Program-made: the position numbers and the translations under genes
Assembly (NCBI RefSeq): GCF_000003855.2
Contig: NW_003101681.1
Location: 6,738,773-6,802,772 of the forward strand
Source of the DNA: Blastomyces gilchristii SLH14081
Lineage: Eukaryota > Ascomycota > Eurotiomycetes > Onygenales > Ajellomycetaceae
Direction of reading: 5' to 3'
Length of the DNA stretch: 64,000 nt
The notes under the pieces: model-generated
What the model was told of the DNA's origin: nothing
Seen by the model: only the letters and a program-made list of their open reading frames with translations
Database searches by the model: none
Shown: positions 59,319-64,000 of the stretch, in pieces
Layout: each line of letters starts with the position of its first letter
Numbering within the stretch: position 1 is the stretch's first letter

Positions 59319-60107
59319 TTATTATTATTATTATTATTATTCTTCAATTATAGATGTATGCAGTCAGAGACTATGATATCTACCTAAGAATCTTTAGTTC
59401 TCAGAGTGTTTCCTATATCTATAGAGTCAACTATTATACATTTATCAATTTTAAATATGTAAAATCAGAAAATTCCAGCTCAGAATATAAAAACTGTTTA
59501 TAAATTACAGTATTTCAACACCTTCTGATACTTTGAAATCATTTGAAAATATTATGACAAAAGAAAAGAGAACATAGTCTTAAAGATAGACATATTAAAT
59601 AGATAGAGAAAAGAACAGAAGAAAACAAGTACAGTAAAGAGAGACTATAATAGAATAAAATTATTAAAAGATAATATATAGCTGTTTTAACAGACCATAT
59701 CTAATCAATTTCCATCTCTTCATATTCAGATACTTCTGAATTCAGTTATTTTCTTATAGCTGCTTTAGTTTCTGATAGAAAGTCTATTAAGTATTTAATT
59801 CCTGTCTCAGTTGAGAATAAGAACCTCATATTTAATTGATTTAAATCATACTTCTTCTTTAACCTGACTCTGAGACTATTATATAATACACAATGCATTA
59901 CAATATACTCTGGATTTTCATTCACATTGCAGAATGAGTACTCTGTTAAATCAAATCTATCATCAAATCTTTGTATATAGAATTTAAAATAATCATGTTC
60001 TAGTTTCAGCTGAATTATAGATGAGAATATTTTCTTTTTACATTTAATTAAACAAGATTTTCACTTTGATTTTATCTCAAATCTTAAATAATGTATGCTC
60101 TTCTTTT
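59319..60107 (-). mobile_element. LINE copy C, 5'-truncated, mutated
   Basis: About 790 bp of LINE 3' end on the - strand: (TTA)n tail at 59320-59341, 3' untranslated part, and the C-terminal ORF2 codons with several C-to-T and G-to-A changes relative to copies B, D and E. It breaks off in the RNase H/knuckle region (after a TATGCTCTTC match), where the tail of LINE D begins. Confidence 0.9.
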
Positions 60108-62386
60108 ATTATTATTATTATTATTCTTCAATTATAGATGTATGCAGTCAGAGACTATGACATCTACCTGAGAACTGTTAGTTCTCAGAGTTTTTCCTAT
60201 ATCTGTAAAGTTAACTATTATACATTCATCAATTCCAGATATACAAAATCAGAAAATTCCAGCCCAGAATACAAAAACTGTTTACAAATTGCAGTGTTTT
60301 AACATCATCTCATACTTTGAAACCATTTGACAATATCATGACAAAGGAAAAGAGAACACAGTCTTAAAGATAGACACATTAAATAGATAGACAGAAAGAA
60401 ATTGAAAGAAAAAGATAAAATAAAGAAAGACTGTAACAAAACAAATTATTAAAAGATAGTATATAGCTGTTTTAACAGACTATATCTGGTTGATTTTCTC
60501 CTCTTCATATTCAGATAATTCTGAATTTAGCCATTTTCTTGTAGCTGCTTGAGTTTCTGATAGAAAGTCTATTAAGTATTTAATTCCTGTCTCAGTTGAG
60601 AATAAGAATCTCATATTTAATTGATTTAGATCATACTTCTCTTTCAATATGACTCTGAGACTATTGTATAATGCACAGTGCATTACAATATACTCAGGAT
60701 TCTCATTTATATTACAGAATGAGCATTCTATTGATTCAAATCTATCATCAAATCTTTGTATATAAGATTTGAAATAGCCATGTCCTAGTTTCAGCTGTAT
60801 TATAGATGAGAATATTTTCTTTTTACATTTGATTGAACAAGATTTTCACTTGGGCTTTGTTTCAAATCTTGAATAATGTATACTCTTCTTTTGTTTCTGC
60901 CAGCTTTCATTCCACTTGTGTAAACAAGATTCTTTTATTTTTCTCTTTATAAAAGACCAGAACACAATTTTTTGAATAGATCTGCCTAATTCTGCACCCT
61001 TTTTTGCAGCTGAATCAGCCAATTCATTGTCATGAATATTCATATGAGCAGGAACTCAGTGCAGATGAATAATCAGCTTTGATGTTCTTCTCTTTTGAAT
61101 TTTCAAAACAGAGTTTAAGATCAGTTCAAGATTCATTTGATCATTATGAATCTGACTATTTCTAAGTCTTTTTAAAGCAGCTTGACTATCAGAGAATATT
61201 CATACCTCTTTCAAACAATTTCCTCTTCTATGAGATTTTATTTCAATGAGTTTGAAAGCTTTCACTATTGCAAATAGTTCAGCATCAAAGACTTCACATT
61301 CAGAGCCTATATTTCAGAAATCTGAGATAAAATTGATATTATCTTCAGTATAAGCAATGCCTGTGCCTAATCTATTCAAGTTCTCATTTTTTGAGTCATC
61401 TGAATAAATCAGAATAGAGTCTTTTATATTGATTGTAGAAATTCTCTTTGAATGCTGTTCATATTCTTTCTCTTTTGATAGTTCACTTATTTGTAAATCT
61501 ATAAGAGATTCAAGCTTTTCTCTCCAGAGAGATAACTTCTCATGATCAACTTTTTCAATATTTAAAGAAGAAAATTGATTTTTAATCAGAGAGCATAGTC
61601 TGTACAGTTGAGAAGGCATTTTCTTTGAAGAATTATTTTCATTTCAATCAAGAAATCTATTTCAATTCAGTTTATTTTCAGAGTTACTTAATGAAAATGA
61701 AGAAGAGACTCTTTCTCTGATTATATGATTTGAGCTCATCTTTATAACTCTCAGAGCATAGTTCATACAGGCCTTTTCAAATCTAATAGCAGGAGGAGGA
61801 ATTGAAGCTTCAATTTCCATTGCTTTAATAGAAGATGATTTGAATGCTCTCAGAATTCTTCTCAAGGCTCTGTTTTGCAGACTTTGAAAGAGTTCAGTGA
61901 AATTCCCTTGATTATTCCATCAAACTTGAACTTCATAATCAGCTACTGATGTAATACAGGCTATATATAACTGTCTCATAGCCTGGAAGGATAGACCTCT
62001 CTCTGTATTTAATAGTCTGATTATGTTATTCAATAGTCTTTCTGCCTTGACAGTTCTTTGTTGAAAGTGATATTTAAAATTCAACTTGGAGTTTAACCAT
62101 ACTCCTAACCATTTGACATTTACACTGGGTTTAATCTCTCTATTTAACAGAGTTAGAGATAGTTCTTTCTCATTGAATCTAGAAAAGAAATGAATTAACT
62201 CAGTTTTATTCATATTAAATTGAATTTAATTGATATCTGCTTTAACAAAGATTTCCTTTGCAGCTTCTTCAATTACTTTCAAATTCTCTTTGATAGTTTT
62301 TGAGCTGTAGACTAGATCAATATCATTCATATAACTCAGAGATTATACTATTCTCATATTTCTATTTTTAAATAGATATGCAGTGT
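60108..62386 (-). mobile_element. LINE copy D, 5'-truncated, lightly mutated
   Basis: About 2.28 kb of LINE on the - strand with its own (TTA)n tail at 60108-60125. Open pieces include 60683-60480 (C-terminus to the same stop as copy B), 61043-60846 (MNIHDNELADSA), 61619-61314 (DDSKNENLNRLG, RNase H start), 61865-61662 and 62213-61920 (RT end). Only a few stops separate them. The 3' untranslated part is almost identical to copy B. It is truncated in the RT region after the match GATATGCAGTG. Confidence 0.92.
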
Positions 62387-64000
62387 TATTATTATTATTA
62401 TTCTTCAATTATAGATGTATGCAGTCAGAGACTATGACATCTACCTGAGAACTTTAGTTCTCAGGGTTTTTTCTATGTCTGTAAAGTTAACTATTATACA
62501 TTCATCAATTTCAGATATGCAAAATCAGAAAATTCCAGCCCAGAATACAAAAACTGTTTACAAATTACAGTGTTTTAACATCTTTTGATACTTTGAAACC
62601 ATTTGACAATATCATGACAAAAGAAAAGAGAAAAAGAACACAGTCTCAAAGATAGACACATTAAATAAATAGATAGAAAGAAATTGAAAGAAAAAGATAA
62701 AGAAAAAGATAAAGTAAAGAGAGACTATAACAAAACAAATTATTAAAAGAGAGTGTATAGCTGTTTTAACAGACTATATCTGATTAATTTCCTCCTCTTC
62801 ATACTCAGATAATTCTGAATTTAGCCATTTTCTTGTAGCTGCTTGAGTTTCTGATAGAAAGTCTATTAAGTATTTAATTCCTGTCTCAGTTGAGAATAAG
62901 AATCTCATATTTAATTGATTTAGATTATACTTCTCTTTCAATCTGGCTCTGAGACTATTGTATAATGCACAGTGCATTACAATATACTCAGAATTCTCAT
63001 TTGTATTGCAGAATGAGCATTCTATTGAGTCAAATCTATCATCAAATCTTTGTATATAAGATTTGAAATAGCCATGTCCTAGTTTCAGCTGTATTATAGA
63101 TGAGAATATTTTCTTTTTACATTTAATTGAACAAGATTTCCACTTGGGTTTTGTTTCAAATCTTGAATAATGTATACTCTTCTTTTATTTCTGCCAGCTT
63201 TCATTCCACTTGTCTAAACAAGATTCTTTTATTTTTCTCTTTATAAAAGACCAGAACACAATTTTTTGAATAGATCTGCTTAATTCTGCACCCTTTTTTG
63301 CAGCTGAATCAGCCAATTCATTATCATGAATATTCATGTGAGCAGGAACCCAGTGCAGATGAATTATCAGCTTTGATGTTCTTCTCTTTTGAATTTTTAA
63401 AACAGAGTTTAAGATCAGTTCAAGATTCATTTGATCATTATGAATCTGACTATTTCTAAGTCTTTTTAAAGCAGCTTGACTATCAGAGAATATTCATGCC
63501 TCTTTCAAACAATTTCCTCTTTTATGAGATTTTATTTCAATGAGTTTGAAAGCTTTCACTATTACAAATAGTTCAGCATCAAAGACTTCACATTCAGAGC
63601 CTAGATTTCAGAAATCTGAGATAAAATTAATATTATCTTCAGTATAAGCAATGCCTGCGCCTAATCTATTCAAGTTCTCATTTTTTGAGTCATCTGAATA
63701 AACCAGAATAGAGTCTTTTATATTGATTGTAGAAATTCTCTTCAAATGCTGTTCATATTCTTTCTCTTTTAATAGTTCACTTATTTGTAAGTCTATAAGA
63801 GATTCAAGCTTTTCTCTCCAGAGAGATAACTTCTCATGATCAACTTTTTCAACATTTAAAGAAGAAAATTGATTTTTAATCAGAGAGCATAGTCTGTACA
63901 GTTGAGAAGACATTTTCTTTGAAGAATTATTTTCATTTCAATCAAGAAATCTATTTCAATCCAGTTCATTTCCAGAGTTAATTGATGGAAATGAAGAAGA
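62387..64000 (-). mobile_element. LINE copy E, least mutated, runs out of the window
   Basis: LINE on the - strand with (TTA)n tail at 62387-62402, then the 3' end and RNase H region. Open blocks at 62977-62774 (CCHC side and C-terminus), 63430-63185 (HLHWVPAHMNIHDNELADSA) and 63913-63608 (YSDDSKNENLNRLG) show few stops. It continues beyond 64000, so its full length is unknown. It carries an extra AAAGAG/GATAAAG duplication in the 3' untranslated part (62630-62715) compared with B and D. Confidence 0.92.

Overview
The window looks like a chromosome piece from a filamentous ascomycete (Pezizomycotina). Short GT-AG introns, an intact gene island with normal GC, and long AT-rich tracts of mutated retrotransposons support this. 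An Onygenales-type genome such as Blastomyces, with GC-poor transposon isochores, is a plausible guess, but nothing here proves the species. The mutated tracts carry a RIP-like signature: GG, CC and CG are scarce, Trp codons have mostly become TGA, Gln codons TAA or TAG, and zinc-knuckle Cys codons read as Tyr.

Left isochore (1-47.6 kb): this is a nest of transposons. A Tad1-type LINE copy (A, + strand) runs in from the left edge to about 4.17 kb. A Ty1/copia relic (V, - strand, 6.35-17.97 kb) is split by a complete Ty3/gypsy chromodomain element (W, 7256-15082, 543-bp LTRs, 5-bp target duplication). A second LINE (B, - strand, about 17.97-32.36 kb) starts in V and is itself split by another gypsy element (Z, 22828-31101, 185-bp LTRs). 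Next come a 502-bp MITE with TA duplications, a GC-rich unmutated segment, and a deletion-derivative gypsy element (Y, to 47458). One LTR of Y carries a complete third gypsy element (X, 34955-42201, 258-bp LTRs). A 155-bp assembly gap lies in LINE B.

Gene island (about 47.7-56.4 kb): a G-rich minisatellite marks the border. Three housekeeping genes follow: a CTR3-type copper transporter (- strand, three exons), UPF3 of nonsense-mediated mRNA decay (+ strand, two exons) and TYW1 of wybutosine synthesis (+ strand, two exons, with a one-base frameshift in the assembly). The copper gene and UPF3 are divergent and share an 847-bp upstream region. The genes have unrelated jobs and are not a cluster.

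Right isochore (56.4-64 kb): a copia relic (U, - strand) carries a 372-bp tRNA-derived SINE with a perfect 12-bp target duplication and a second MITE copy (501 bp). Three LINE copies (C, D, E) follow head to tail, each starting with its own (TTA)n tail. The SINE and the LINE share their 3' end and (AAT)n tail, which suggests that the LINE machinery moves the SINE. The gypsy elements W, Z and X also appear to have a third coding region between pol and the 3' LTR.
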